Assembly (NCBI GenBank): GCA_004369085.1
Contig: ML210158.1
Coordinates: forward strand, 124,001 to 188,000
DNA length: 64,000 nucleotides
Direction of reading: 5' to 3'
From: Coprinopsis marcescibilis
Lineage: Eukaryota > Basidiomycota > Agaricomycetes > Agaricales > Psathyrellaceae
The first letter of the stretch is position 1, and every line of letters begins with the position of its first letter. Shown here piece after piece: positions 12,955-24,255 of this stretch. Under the pieces are notes generated by a model that did no database searches, was not told the origin of the DNA, and saw nothing but the letters and a program-made list of their open reading frames with translations. The position numbers and the translations under genes are program-made.

Positions 12955-13914
12955 TTATGCCCAGTTGTCGATCAGCGAATCTCTCATCTCGCCAATGACT
13001 GCTGTTGAGTCCTGTCCTTGGAGCTCTGAAAAGACGGTGAGCCAAGTACTGCAGGAAAAGAAAGCAATACATACTGAAAGTAGCTTCGATAACGCTGATC
13101 TCCGTCGCTGTTGTCTCCAATCCTGTGAATGCACACCAATCGTTCACGACCAAGCCGGCGCCAATCACGTCTGAACCTCTGTTAACAGTTCCAGCCTTGA
13201 AGCAAATTCAAGTAAGTATACAGCCATTTGAAATGAAGTTGCAGCTGCTACGCACCACCAAAGGCACCTGCAACAAGCTGCTCAGCTCATCCTGGTCCTG
13301 CATGCTAGTTTTTGGGTGGACGAGTCCGCCCTGGTTCGTGATGGCGCAATAGCTGCCTACCAACACGTTTTCGGCGATGGTTTGTCGGAATACCTCGACT
13401 TTGAGCACATCGGCAATGATTTCTTCGGTTTCTCGGTCGATATCTGGGTGGACGAGGGCAACATAGTCGTTACAGGCGATAACGTTGCCAAGAGCAGATA
13501 GACGCTCTTCAACTCTCTGAATAGCGACCGAGTCGGGGAGGGCGTTGCGGAGATGTTGGAGTTCCTGATCAGTTGTTGATGAAGGTACAAGGAGGCCATG
13601 TCGATTGCCTGTTCAAGAGACAGAGTTGATTGCGATGTTCTTTCTCTCTCTCAAGATGGGGTAAGGCTTACCTGCAGTCAACCTGCCAACTATCCGTGTG
13701 CCTCCAATGCTGGTGTGCACGATAGGCACAACATCTCCAAGCTCACTCTCGAACGCCGAGTAAAAGTTTGTGCTGCCGTTGATTGCAACTAGGCAGTAGC
13801 TGTTTGTCAATTTTGAGAAGACGCCGATGTCGCTGCTGTTTTCGAATTGGATACCTGTGGATGTAGTTTGGTATGGTTTTCTTCGAATAAAGTTGAGGAC
13901 GTACGTGTAGCCAT
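12955..13914 (-). CDS. TIF6: Eukaryotic translation initiation factor 6
   Basis: Pentein-fold ribosome anti-association factor: it binds the 60S subunit in nucleolus and cytoplasm and keeps it from joining 40S until released by the Efl1 GTPase with Sdo1. The first exon is only ten bases; splicing ATGGCTACAC to GTATCCAATTC gives the conserved [20 protein letters not shown]. Family blocks follow: [80 protein letters not shown] and the [20 protein letters not shown] block. A last intron joins to the C-terminal end [10 protein letters not shown], with TAA at 12955-12957. Length is close to the family's 245 residues. At least four introns. Divergent from NDUFAF7. Confidence 0.95.
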
Positions 13915-14123
13915 GATAGTAGAGTTCTTTAATTGTAGTGGTGATTGCTTGTCGGACTAGTCCTTCTGATGGTTGGAGAGATTGAGGTAGGGAAGCTTGG
14001 ATCGATCGAAAAAGAGATTACTGCCTTCCTTAAATGGCGCTGACAAAGCAAGTCATTGCCAGTCACGACGCGGCGGTCGCGTGAAGGGCCTTCGGTTCCG
14101 GCCTGTCCTTCCCCATCCCAAAC
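13915..14123. promoter_or_regulatory. Short bidirectional promoter between TIF6 and NDUFAF7
   Basis: Only 209 bases separate the two start codons, so both promoters and 5' leaders must share this space. No TATA box is evident on either side. GC-rich stretches such as CACGACGCGGCGGTCGCG near 14065 could be binding sites. This is inference from spacing. Confidence 0.5.
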
Positions 14124-15812
14124 ATGTTTAGGGTGCCAGCAGCTTTCGGGGCCATCTCCAGGCAGTGCAGACGACCTCTGAGTCAGTGGAACTCGAGGTT
14201 GAATCACAATGTCGCCTCCGAGAGGTTGTTGCCTGTGCAAAAGATCATTTTGGGTGACATCAAGGTCCGTCTCGAGGACTACCTGCTCGTCGACTGTGGG
14301 CTCAGGCTGACAACCCACAGGCAACAGGCCCGATATCCTTTGCGAAATACATGCAGCTATGTCTGTCACACCCGACGCATGGGTATTACATGAACCCGGG
14401 CAATCCAGTGTTCGGTGCCAGCGGCGACTTTATCACCAGCCCAGAAATTAGCCAGGTGTTTGGAGAGGTAGGGTACTTTCCGCCCGTTTGTTGAAGTGCT
14501 GCGAACAGTAACGAACAGTCAGTGGTAGCTTCTCGGAATATGGTTTATGACGCAATGGGCGAACGCGGGGCGGCCAAAGTCTGTGCGGATGGTGGAATTA
14601 GGACCTGGCCGAGGAACGTTGATGGATGATATGCTGAGGGTACGCAGATTTGTTGCTCCTGAGAAGCTTGTACTGATTTTGGAATGGCAGATCGTGACCA
14701 AGTTCCTACCGACTCAAACGCTGAAGTCCGTGCACCTTGTCGAGACAAGCCAGGCGTTAAGAGCAGTCCAACAAACAACACTCGGGCAAACCGCGAAACG
14801 GGACAACTACGACTTGCATTGGCATGACAGGCTCAGTGAGATACCTCGCGAGCCTTCGGAGTATACTATGCTCGTTGCACACGAGTTCTTTGACGCTCTA
14901 CCTGTTCACATCATCCAAGTGCGTTCTACCCTAGTCAGACGCGTCGCGAGGCTAATATGACCGCTTTGCCAGAGAACTGAAACAGGTTGGAACGAGGTCT
15001 TGATTGCTTCAGCGGCAACGGAAACTGGCGAAGTGCCCGAAACTGGTCCTTTACGACGCGTTCTTGCCCCTCTTCCGTCCGCTGTATCCACTTTGCTCGG
15101 AAACAGCTCGCAGCGTTTCAGGAACCTCCCAGTCGGTTCGACTATCGAAGTAACCCCCGCATCATTCAGGATTGCCCACCAGATAGGACGTCTGCTCTCA
15201 GACGAAGACCCTCTCAGCCAAACCGCCGAGACTGGGGGTGACAAGGGAGTGGGAGGTTGTGGGTTGATCATCGATTATGGTGGTGACCATGCCTATGAAG
15301 ATTCGTTCAGAGTACGTGGATTCAACCCCATATTTGGCATTATATTGACAGTATCTGTTAGGCTTTCAAGGACCACGAAATCGTGGACGTGTTCCATCGA
15401 CCGGGTGACTGCGATTTGACGGCGAACGTGGATTTCGCATATCTTAAGGAAGCGATGACGGGCCTTGGTGAGTAGTAAAAGTCCGAGTATTGTGTATTGG
15501 CGCTGAAGGTTGCGTGTGGTAGTGACGAGCTATGGCCCTATACCGCAAGCGGATTTTTTGGATCGAATGGGGCTGCGCGTTCGTGCTGAGGCCCTGGCAC
15601 GTAGCGCAGCATCTGAAGAACGACGGAAAGTCATTCATGATGCAGTGAAAAGACTGGCGGACCGTAACGCCATGGGCAACCAATACCAAATCTTGGGTGT
15701 CAGCAGCAGCCAATCGACATCGGAAGCTGATACCTGGCCTTTTGTTGTTGAACCAAAACCAGCTACAGAGTCAGAACCATCGCCCAAAGTTGACGCCGCA
15801 TCGAGCTCGTAG
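14124..15812 (+). CDS. NDUFAF7: NDUFAF7/MidA arginine methyltransferase, complex I assembly factor
   Basis: Mitochondrial SAM-dependent methyltransferase that, in animals, symmetrically dimethylates an arginine of NDUFS2 early in complex I assembly. The leader MFRVPAAFGAISRQCRRPLS looks like a presequence. Family motifs follow: FAKYMQLCLSHPTHGYYM, GASGDFITSPEISQVFGE, then across an intron LLGIWFMTQW, the SAM-binding VELGPGRGTLMDD, VAHEFFDALPVHIIQ, and a C-terminal half with IIDYGGDH and FHRPGDCDLTANVDF. The intron after FGE ends at GGTAG just before CTTCTCGG; the other acceptor a few bases earlier breaks the motif. At least five introns. The stop at 15812 lies 30 bases from the convergent stop of FRA10AC1. 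Confidence 0.92.
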
Positions 15813-15842
15813 ATTCTGACTGTGGGTTTGAAATAGATATCA

Positions 15843-16919
15843 TTATTCTCTATGCTTGGTAGAACGTCGTCGTGGAGATCGTGAACGGGAATGACGCCGT
15901 CTGCGACCGTGTTCTTCACTCGCATCGCGCTGTCGGCGGTCTTTATGACGCTTTGAGGTGTCCTTGGTGCTTCGAGATGGCCTTGGGTCTTGAGAACCTT
16001 GTTTGGTGTGGGGAATATCCTCAACATCCGAAGCTATCTCCTCCCCCTTTCCTTTGCTGTTTGTGTTCGATTCTCCATCCTGTGTGACTCCCAATGAAGC
16101 TTGCTCAGCTTCTTTCTCTTTCCGCCGTTTCCACATCAACTTGCTCACACATCCAGCGCATAAGACCACCTTGACCAGGGCTGATTTGCTTTCGCCGTGT
16201 TCGATGTATGCAAAAGGTAGTTCGAGGGTGGTGAGGGCTGGTGTTTCGATGGATCTGTATTTAGAAGGGCCATGGTGAAATTCGCAGCGGGAGTTGGCAC
16301 AGGTTGTTTCGCCGGTGCCTTCAAGGACCTCTTCTTCTGTGCGCCAGCGAAGGGAAAACTACAGACCAATAGGAAGTAAGTAAGTGGAATACGGCGGACT
16401 GTGACATTCTCGCACGTTGCCGGATTTGAAATGCTTGAGGTCGCATATTGCGAATTCACGGTAGAGGCTGTCGTAGTATTTGGCTGCAAGTTGTTCGTCC
16501 CAGTCTTGTGCGTTTCTGCTTCCTTCGGTAGAGTCGTCTCCGGGATCTTCGCGAAGGAACCTGGTTCGGGTTGGTGGATGTTGTGGGGTGGGGATAACAT
16601 GTTAGCGCCTAGTGTTTCGGTAGATTAATAATGAGATGGAGGAAACATCTGTGGTAAAAGGGGAGAAGACTGTGACAGGACTTTTAGACTTGCCTGTGTC
16701 TGACCTTGAGGATCTCGAATTCGGTGATTCCAGTGGGTTGAGTGGTGGAGAGCTTGTTGTTCGATGAGTTCCCGTATCTGTAGGACATTGTGTGGCTGGT
16801 ATGTGATCCACGGTCTGTGGTGGTAGAAAGTAAGAGTTTACATAAATCGAATTCTGCCAACTGCCCCAACAGTGATGCTCATTGCCCACGCTACCCTTGC
16901 CTCGTTCCTCGATTCGCAT
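15843..16919 (-). CDS. FRA10AC1: FRA10AC1-like nuclear protein with RS-rich tail
   Basis: Homologue of human FRA10AC1, a nuclear protein found with late spliceosomes. Visible blocks: YGNSSNNKLSTTQPTGITEF (near the start), KYYDSLYREFAICDLKHFKS, FSLRWRTEEEVLEGTGETTC, ANSRCEFH and FAYIEHGESKSALVKVVLCA with paired cysteines. The tail ends in arginine-serine repeats (RRRRHSRSRSPRRRSTKHRE) at 15843. The first exon is small (MRIEERGK, ATG at 16919) and splices over about 80 bases to DRGSHTSHTMSYRYG. An alternative start is the ATG at 16788. At least four exons. The RS tail fits a splicing role; the link to splicing is from family knowledge. Confidence 0.85.
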
Positions 16920-17659
16920 TTTTGCACTTTAGAACACCTCGGATACTCATCTTTCTTCAATTATAATCGTCCGAAGCCATGTGTGACAACTGCATGCGCA
17001 ATACGGAACGACGTCCCTGCTTGACGACCAGACTGAACTCGGGTTGAATTCGAGCCAGGAACGACCTCAAAGTCGCGTCGTTTTACCGTGGATTTCTCAA
17101 GGCACGAGATGCAACAGGGCCTCGGACTACTTAAATGACCCACTTTCAAGTAGAATTCGACAGCGTAATAAATGATGATGAGTGTAGAATGAAAGTAGGT
17201 TCTGTATGATTTGGCATGGAGCACGCCTGCATCAGGAGAATACCATACAACTAGGACCCCTTTCCCTGTTTGCTTGCCGGAACACGCCCTTCCCATTTCC
17301 CACCGCACGACCACCTCTCCGCCGTTCGGATTACACATAGGGCTGGCCTACGTATACCTCTACCTCTTGATTGCGCATTTTTGCGAGACGACTGTTGGCC
17401 CGGTATATCGGTTTCGAAGTACTTTTTAACTCATGGCGCTAACACAGATCTGCAGCCAGTTCAGAGATTCTCACTGCTTCCTTTGCTGCAAGGTTTCAGA
17501 GAACCGACTCTTATAACTCGAATTACCCGCACATGAACAGCTTCTGTTCACCCGGTCGCGATTGGCAGCAATAGCGGCTTTTTTTTCTACTCCTACGGTA
17601 TGCATATTGCGGCCAGCTCCTCTTGTTAGCGACCTCTTTCATTCTCGGCATTGACGATC
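16920..17659. other. Divergent intergenic region, no gene seen
   Basis: About 740 bases between the FRA10AC1 start and the start of the disordered-protein gene. Both promoters must lie here. A pyrimidine-rich stretch with a run of T at 17579-17587 precedes the right-hand gene. No open frame has family support. Confidence 0.4.
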
Positions 17660-20109
17660 ATGACAAGACGACCAGCAAGGTTCAGGCCTTTGGGCACGGC
17701 CTCCTTCAAGCTCTCGGCTCTTAAACACCGCGCAACATTTTTGGTCTCCAATTTACTGCCAAATTCTGCTACCCCTACTGTTCATCGCGTTTCGTACCCC
17801 AGCCAGTCACAAAAACGGCCTTTCGAGGTGAATATCACGACCATTGGCACGGCTATACATCGCCCATACACCCAGCAAGTCGCCATCCAGGAGCACCGGA
17901 CGCAACTACCCCCGCCGCCAGTAATAGTAAAACCAGCAGACGCGATGATGGGATCTCCGCACTCCGAGTCGAGGTTTGTCTCTTGCCATCAGAATCTTCC
18001 ATACCGTGACTGACCCTCTGACTCCTAGGGCCAGGGACTCGCCAAATGCACCACCAGACCCAGCGGAGGCCAATGCAGGCGTGACAGAGAGCATACCAAT
18101 GTACGTTGCCTCTTCGGGTCGCATTCCCCTATCGTTTATCTCCCTCTTCCTCCCTACATGCGTTTTTACTGACGCTGCTCATCATGGATAGCGAGCCCGA
18201 TACCTCGCCTCAGCGCTCGGCGTCGCGTCTGGTACGACTCCTCACTGGAACCCCGCGGAAACACGGTCGTTCGAGGTCGCCTCCTCATGCACCCTTGCAG
18301 TTACGCCCGTCCAAGCGCATGCCTGTGGCGCAGAGCGCATTCTCAAAGGAGCTCCGGCAGGCAGCGCTTAGAGAGCGAGGTCTCTTGCCGCCCTTGCCCT
18401 CCAAGGATCTCAGCCAGCTTGAACGGGAGCAAGACCGTGTTTTATCAGTGGTCAAACTGATGAATGAGGGCGACGCGGATATGCTTGTTGACAATCTCGG
18501 GTTGACAGCTGCAGATCTCATTAAGCAGGAGTGGGAGTCGAGGAATAGGCAGGGTGGCTCAGACGACACGGTGCGGCGAGACAGGTTCAAGGCGTTTGAA
18601 TTCGGGGGCGAACATGACGCAGTTACTACAGCTGGATTGCTTGAATCGCATTTCGGGGGCCACGAAATGCAGCGTGGTGGGCACCGTCACTCGTTGTCAC
18701 AGCCTAATCTTCGTGTTACGGGTTCGCTAAAGGATCGAAGGCGATCCTTGAGCTTGCAAAATCAGGCGTTGCCGAGGACACCGACTGTCGGAACCGTACC
18801 GCCGCTGCCGCCGCCTCTCTCTCCGATATTGGGTTATTCGCCGCCTACACTGCAGATGCAGTTGGAGCCATGTATATACGATCCACGGCTCGAACCGAAA
18901 ACCATATCGACATCGACATCGACATCGCGGAGCGGGCCGGTATCACTGAAGAGCAAATCGTCCTTTGAGAGTGGGACCAGCGAGCATGAGCCAAACGCAA
19001 AATCACCCCCTATTCTGTGGGGTCATATGCCCTCTGGATTGGAATTTCCATTGACAATGGAACCTGCATCTCCATCTGAAATACCACCACCCCCAACACA
19101 GAAGCCAGTAGATAACTCCAACGCCCCACCGGCATCGCAAACGGATGAGTCCATTTCCACCACCCCTTCGCAACAAGATTCCTCCCATAAGCGGCACTCG
19201 TCTTCCTCGACGTCTTTAGAGAGTGCTTCTCCAACGATAACCACCCCTGATTCTTCTGGAGGTGGCGGGATCGGCAATGCCAGGCCTAAAACAGGAGGTG
19301 GACAAAAGGAAAAGGAGAACGTTGTGATTGGGGATGGGGAGAATGAGGTTAAATCGAATACGGTTATTTTGGAGAACCTGATCGAGAATAAGCTCTGTGC
19401 GCTCGGGTTTGTGGATGAAATCGGCGTCATTGTGGGGGAGAAGGTGAAGGAGCACAGTGCCGGCGATTCTGAGGAGGAGAGCGTTCTTAAGGATGTCCTA
19501 CCTCCGCCTATACCTCCACGGAACCCACGAAGGGAGCAAGAAAGGGAGAAAGAGAAACAGGATGATGCGCATTCACCATCTCTGCTGGCCCCGGATCAAG
19601 AACTGTCGACTCCACCCATCAGCAGCCAGCCTACGCCTCTAGACAGCTCGTCTGCAACGCCAATGGGTGCCCCCATTACGCGTCGAAAGACTATCAACCC
19701 GTTCAAACGCAATCAGCAGGTGAATGGAGCGCCGAAGCGGACGATGGCGTCACAATTCTCCACGATCGGACGTTCAGTTGTCGGTTCCGTACTTCGACCA
19801 AGTAGGCATAACTCTGAGGTTATCAAAGGTGGCATTATAGGTGGGAGTTTGTTCGTGCAAGGGGGTCGACATGCACCTCCTCCTTCTCCGACAAAGACGC
19901 AGACACAGGTGCAGTCGCCTCCGGGGAGTCCATCGCAGCGGCATCATTGGCCGAAGAATGCTGGGGTGGGTGTTCAGCAGCAATCGTCGCCGGTTTTGAG
20001 GCAAGCTGTGTCACCGACATTGCATAGCACCGGGTCTATACTGGCCGAGGCGAGTAACATTGAGGACGAGGAACAAAGACGGATGGCAGAGATGATGTTC
20101 CTAAGTTAG
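17660..20109 (+). CDS. Hypothetical 767-residue disordered protein
   Basis: Three exons (17660-17973, 18029-18100, 18192-20109) keep one frame and give 767 residues; splice sites are GAG|GTTTGT...CCTAG and AAT|GTACGT...GATAG. The open frame begins at a TTG at 17651; the first ATG is 17660. That start gives a basic N-terminus (MTRRPARFRPLGTASFKL) that resembles a mitochondrial presequence but could be leader sequence. The next candidate starts are two adjacent ATGs near 17945-17950. After that the protein is mostly serine, proline and charged residues. One short ordered-looking patch lies at 18.4-18.56 kb (REQDRVLSVVKLMNEGDADM, then LTAADLIKQEW). The C-terminus is acidic and helical (EDEEQRRMAEMMFLS). 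I recognise no family; signalling or scaffold proteins of this kind are common in basidiomycetes. Confidence 0.75.
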
Positions 20110-22432
20110 TTTCCGTTTGGTTCCCGTTACTCTTGATTTTCTTTTCTTTCTCGAGGTTCAAAATTCGGTGATGATACTTATGCATTTGGGCTGTTGTTTC
20201 GACTTGTGTGACAAGTTTCTCCCTTACATTCAACTTTTACATCTTCATCCCTTTCCACCCGTTTCCAAGGGTTCCTTGGTTAGACCCTACGGTTATGCAA
20301 ACCGAGCTGTTTGAGCTTTGTGATATGACTGCGGCTCAACCAGCGCACCTTACGTGTTGTTTGTATGATACAGCATTATATGATTAGAAACCTTGGTATT
20401 ATACTCATCCAAGGGCTGGCTTATTCCTTTTCCGTTTCATTCCGTACTTTATAGTATACCTCGGTCCCTTCATCTCAATCCCCATTTCATGTTTAGTCTC
20501 CTTTATGTCGTATCTACAGCGGCAATGATAGAGATACGAATCTTATGACGTTTTCTCTCTACGTGCATTGGTTATCATATTCATCCAGTTTGCATGTGTG
20601 TACGATTTGCATCGGACGCGTCGGGTGCGACGCGCTCATTCATCCGAAACGCGACATCACATGCCCAGCTGGCTGGGTCAGCTGCGCGTTATGTAGGCGA
20701 GCTATTTATAGCACCATGGGCGCCAAGATGCAAGATGAATCGGTTCAGCGCGAAAATTGCTTTGCAAGTTGGTCCGTTTTCGCGGGAGGTTGTGCCGTTT
20801 GAGTAGGTTTGGCTTAGGCTTTGAAGGGTGCTTAGCTCAATACCGTAGCTATGGCCAAGTGATCGTGCTAAGTGTGAGTAATTGGGGCGTTGATTGAACG
20901 GTCTGGACTGGGCAGGTTCTTCAGTAGCTAGAAACTTATCGCTAGTCCATTCGTCATCGTCCGTTAGCTTCGAGCGGCGATTAACTGTACACCAAGCAGG
21001 AGGGCCCACGTGTCCATATAGTCCGGATCCGAGGTTCAGGTGGGCTGCCTCACTAATTGGCCGCCGAATGGAAATGGAGGACGGGCGTTGTGCTGGGTCC
21101 CTTGCGATAAACTGGGAAAGGTTCTACTCAAATCCTTTGCTTCCGCTCTGAATGCCGAACAAAAGATGCTGAGAGGATGATACAGGGACCCGATTGTTGT
21201 AATTATGCTGATGTCACTCACCGGAAGGAACTTCGAGACGGGTGTGGATGTGCAGGGACCTGAGAGGACCTGTTCGTATGCCGTTCCATCGAGTATGCAT
21301 CATTCCACGGTACGTAGTGCCTCGATATCGTACAGGGGAATCCTAGCTGATATTGAAAGCTGAAACCTGTCTCCGAATTTGGGAGTGTGAAAGAGTTGGA
21401 TGATGCAATTAGCAAAGGACAAGACGGATGAAGTAGTGATTTGGAAGATTCAAGATACGAGATAAGCGTTATTTTGGTCCTTTGGGCAAGTCCGTCCCCG
21501 CCTGTCCTCGATCCCGTCCTCGTGACGTTGCGAGTCGGTGGTCTTGAAGCACGTTTTTGATAAAAATGTGAAGGGCTCGGGAGTGGGGACGGCTGTCAGG
21601 GCAGACGGCGGGAGGGTATGTGTGATTGGGAATATCATAATCAGGGTTGTACGGGCACCGAAATAGAGCCACTGACCACACGAATCCGGAAGCTCTTTTC
21701 AACTCAATCAGGAGTCAAGAATAATTTTGAACTCCACTCCTGGAGCCAGTATCGTTCAGAATTCATACCTTATCCGTTTGTCCCGTTGACGAGAATTTAA
21801 GCCGGTGAATAAACGAGAGCCACTTGGCTTGGGACCCGTCAGTAGGCCGCAGAAGGAAGAGCCCGCAAATGAGCGGACGTTTACGTCCGGAAACTTGCGA
21901 AAGAAAGGGTATTCATAAGCTTCGACTCTCGAACCAGTTTCTGACAGTGATATGTCTGGAAAAAGAGGGTACAAGAATCGTATCCATTGAATGGGTGCTG
22001 AGGACTGATCCAATTATAGCGCAGACGCGGGGATGGAGCGGGGAGAACAGTGGGGTAGCGATCAGGTGGACGAAATCCACTCCAGATGGGGACAATAAAT
22101 TAATCGATCTCGATCACACGTCACTGCCTCTCCCAATGTTGCCATTGGAAGAACAGAAGCATTGGCTCTATGAGACCATCAGGAGGAAAGGAACGACAAG
22201 GAAGGGGTCTGAGGCTAGTTCTGTACCCGATGTTCTGGAGAAATCGAGACTGCGTGTAGCTGGGGCACGGCAAAGGAAGCTTCGGGTCATCAATAACGCT
22301 CAACGCATGCTTTCTAAGTGTAACCATGGACTCGAGTCTTCAAGTTCGGCAGACCGGTTTGGGCGATCAATTCAGTCGCGCAATGGGAGCAGCCACGTGA
22401 TTGGGTGCGATTTATGGCCAGCCCTGAACAAG
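20110..22432. other. Long intergenic region, no supported gene
   Basis: About 2.3 kb. It holds the 3' end of the disordered-protein gene and the promoter of the serine-rich gene. A frame open from 21824 to 23068 runs into the next gene, but its left part starts with TTG, has no family likeness and is interrupted by a TATA box near 22435. I take the left part as chance. Short frames on both strands elsewhere are unsupported. Confidence 0.4.
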
Positions 22433-22439
22433 TATATAA
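22433..22439 (+). promoter_or_regulatory. TATA box of the serine-rich gene
   Basis: TATATAA lies 90 bases upstream of the ATG at 22523. A pyrimidine-rich tract (CTTTCTTTCTCTTCCTCC, about 22458-22480) follows, the usual fungal pairing of TATA box and CT-rich start region. Confidence 0.65.
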
Positions 22440-22522
22440 GGAAGGTGTCCAGTCGCGGTCTTTCTTTCTCTTCCTCCATCTCAGTCTCCATTTCTTCTTC
22501 AGTACCTGAATACAAATTCATT

Positions 22523-23304
22523 ATGTCCTCCAACAACAATAACATGTCTGGCACCGTCCTTCCTTCAAATCCAATCCCCATTGCCTCGGCTCGCAACAGG
22601 AATCGCTCCTTCTCCATGTCTTCGTCGGCCTCGAGCTCTGCTAGCTCAACTTCTGAACTCCCAACACCACCGTCGAGCTCCATGAACTCCCAGAGAATTT
22701 CAATTCCTTCGCCGTCAAACTCGCCTATCTTGTCCTACTTCTTGGCACAGAGCCCAACTAAATCCGCAACGACTGGTACTTTCCCCTTCAGGCGCAGCTT
22801 TGGTCCAAGCCCTGTGTTCGAAGGTAAGGCGTTCTACTCTGTAGACCTCAGATCGCGGAACTCATATATATCTATAGAAGAGGATCCTGACAAGGAACCC
22901 CCAGTTGCGGCGCATGCCAGGCGGGCGAGCGTCACAGTTGCCAATCGCTTCTCAGGCCAGCCACAAACTGGTCCTATTCCCGAGGCGTTACAGGATCGCG
23001 GTACTGGATTGTTGAGAAGACTTTCTCTGAGCAGTGGCGCCTTCGCCAAGGTAAGCAATTCCATGTGATCGGAGTCTTGAATCATACTGAATTCCCTGGG
23101 TAATGTTAGCCGGACTCGAATTACTCTAGAGGTCCCCCGAGCCCACCGCCGAACACTGCCCAGACCATGTCCCCGCGGGATGCTCCGTTTGTCAACAAGC
23201 CACGACGGTCGGCCACAATTAGCATCGATGGATCCAGGCCACGAAGGGCACCTTCTCCCATGGGGGAACGAATCCTCAAGGGCCATTTCGATGGGTTCAA
23301 CTAG
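22523..23304 (+). CDS. Serine-rich hypothetical protein, 240 residues
   Basis: Two exons, 22523-23050 and 23110-23304, are each a multiple of three and give 240 residues. The N-terminus is asparagine- and serine-rich (MSSNNNNMSG). A central block reads SPTKSATTGTFPFRRSFGPS, followed by a short region around VDLRSRNSYISIEEDPD and a repeated basic-serine style (GLLRRLSLSSGAF; KPRRSATISIDGSRP). It ends GERILKGHFDGFN. Several RRxS-like stretches could be basophilic kinase sites. The FPFRRSFG core recurs, as far as I recall, in unnamed basidiomycete proteins; no function is known to me. The strong TATA box suggests an inducible or well-expressed gene. Confidence 0.75.
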
Positions 23305-23773
23305 ACCTCCATCGCCCCATGTTGATCGCCTCTTGCATGAGCTCTACACATACTCCAGTTTGCTCCCCCCGCGGCTGTCTAATCGTGGAAGATCCGCTTC
23401 CTTGTGCTTCAATGCACGTCCGTACCACACGACTATGCCGACCTACGGCAACGACAACCTGAAAATGCATTCTTGCCTATCACCAGGCTCCCCACCTTCG
23501 TTTTTGGGGTTACTGTACTATGAAGCAACCGGCTAATTCACACCTTTGGTCGTATAATTGTCGTCATCAGACACACATCCAAGCATTCACATTTCACATC
23601 CATCCATCCATTCATTTCTGCATTTTGGTCTTTGTTCATTCAGGGAATTTGTCCTGTGTAAAGTAGTGTATCATCGTTGTATCTCTGTAGCTCCCAAAAT
23701 GTTTTCTACCCATGTACTAATAGTATTGACATCAATTATCTCAATCACGTCTGCTCAAATGGCTCCTGTCGAG
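23305..23773. other. Convergent 3' region
   Basis: About 470 bases between the stop of the serine-rich gene and the stop of CTF8. It should carry both 3' untranslated regions. A run of CATCCATCCATCC near 23600 is the only repeat. A 45-codon frame starting at 23699 overlaps CTF8 and is not called. Confidence 0.4.
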
Positions 23774-24255
23774 TTATCCCTTCGTAATGGGCATAGGCCT
23801 CTTGGAAAAGATTATTTTCTTCCTCACAACCCCTAATATTGTCCATCCTAATCTTTGTGACCCAGAAGATTTGATGCCAGGGCCGTCTCCCTGAGTGTCT
23901 TCGTCCACATCCATAGAACCGCCATCGTGTGGACGATGCATGACAGCGAGAGGCTTGTTGATTGTTGCGATCTTGCCTTCCAGCAGATGATGTCCAATCC
24001 TGAGCAGGGGTTTACTCTAACGGGAATCATCCTATCGCCTTGGCTATGAGTTGGCTGTACTAGGGGACTTACCATAGCCTCATCAATAGTTAATTTTCCG
24101 ACTAGCTTGCCATTGCGCTCACTTGGATGTTTTGCCTCAACATCCAGCGCCCCTTGCAGTTCTATCAACACCACCTCGTCGTTGGAGATCTTCGCCAGGC
24201 CATGAGGTAGTTTGAGGTTGGAATCGCCTGTTGAGAGGGTGACTGGTATGATCAT
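23774..24255 (-). CDS. CTF8: Chromosome transmission fidelity protein Ctf8
   Basis: Small subunit of the alternative clamp loader Ctf18-RFC (with Dcc1), which loads PCNA and supports sister-chromatid cohesion. Exon 1 (24073-24255) gives MIIPVTLSTGDSNLKLPHGL and VVLIELQGALDVEA, the Ctf8 N-terminal strand region. Exon 2 (23774-24016), after an intron GTAAGT...GTTAG, gives KPLLRIGHHLLEGKI, a short acidic insert (MDVDEDTQGD) and the typical C-terminus LGVVRKKIIFSKRPMPITKG. Both exons are multiples of three and total 141 residues, close to the yeast protein's 133. The frame that stays open through the intron gives a wrong C-terminus. Confidence 0.9.

Noticed and set aside
18901..18930. A short ACATCG repeat.
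   Set aside because: Only about four units inside a threonine/serine-coding stretch; ordinary low complexity.
23699..23836. A 45-codon + strand frame with a signal-peptide-like N-terminus, suggestive of a small secreted peptide.
   Set aside because: It overlaps the last exon of CTF8 on the other strand, whose spliced C-terminus fits the family; the peptide has no independent support.
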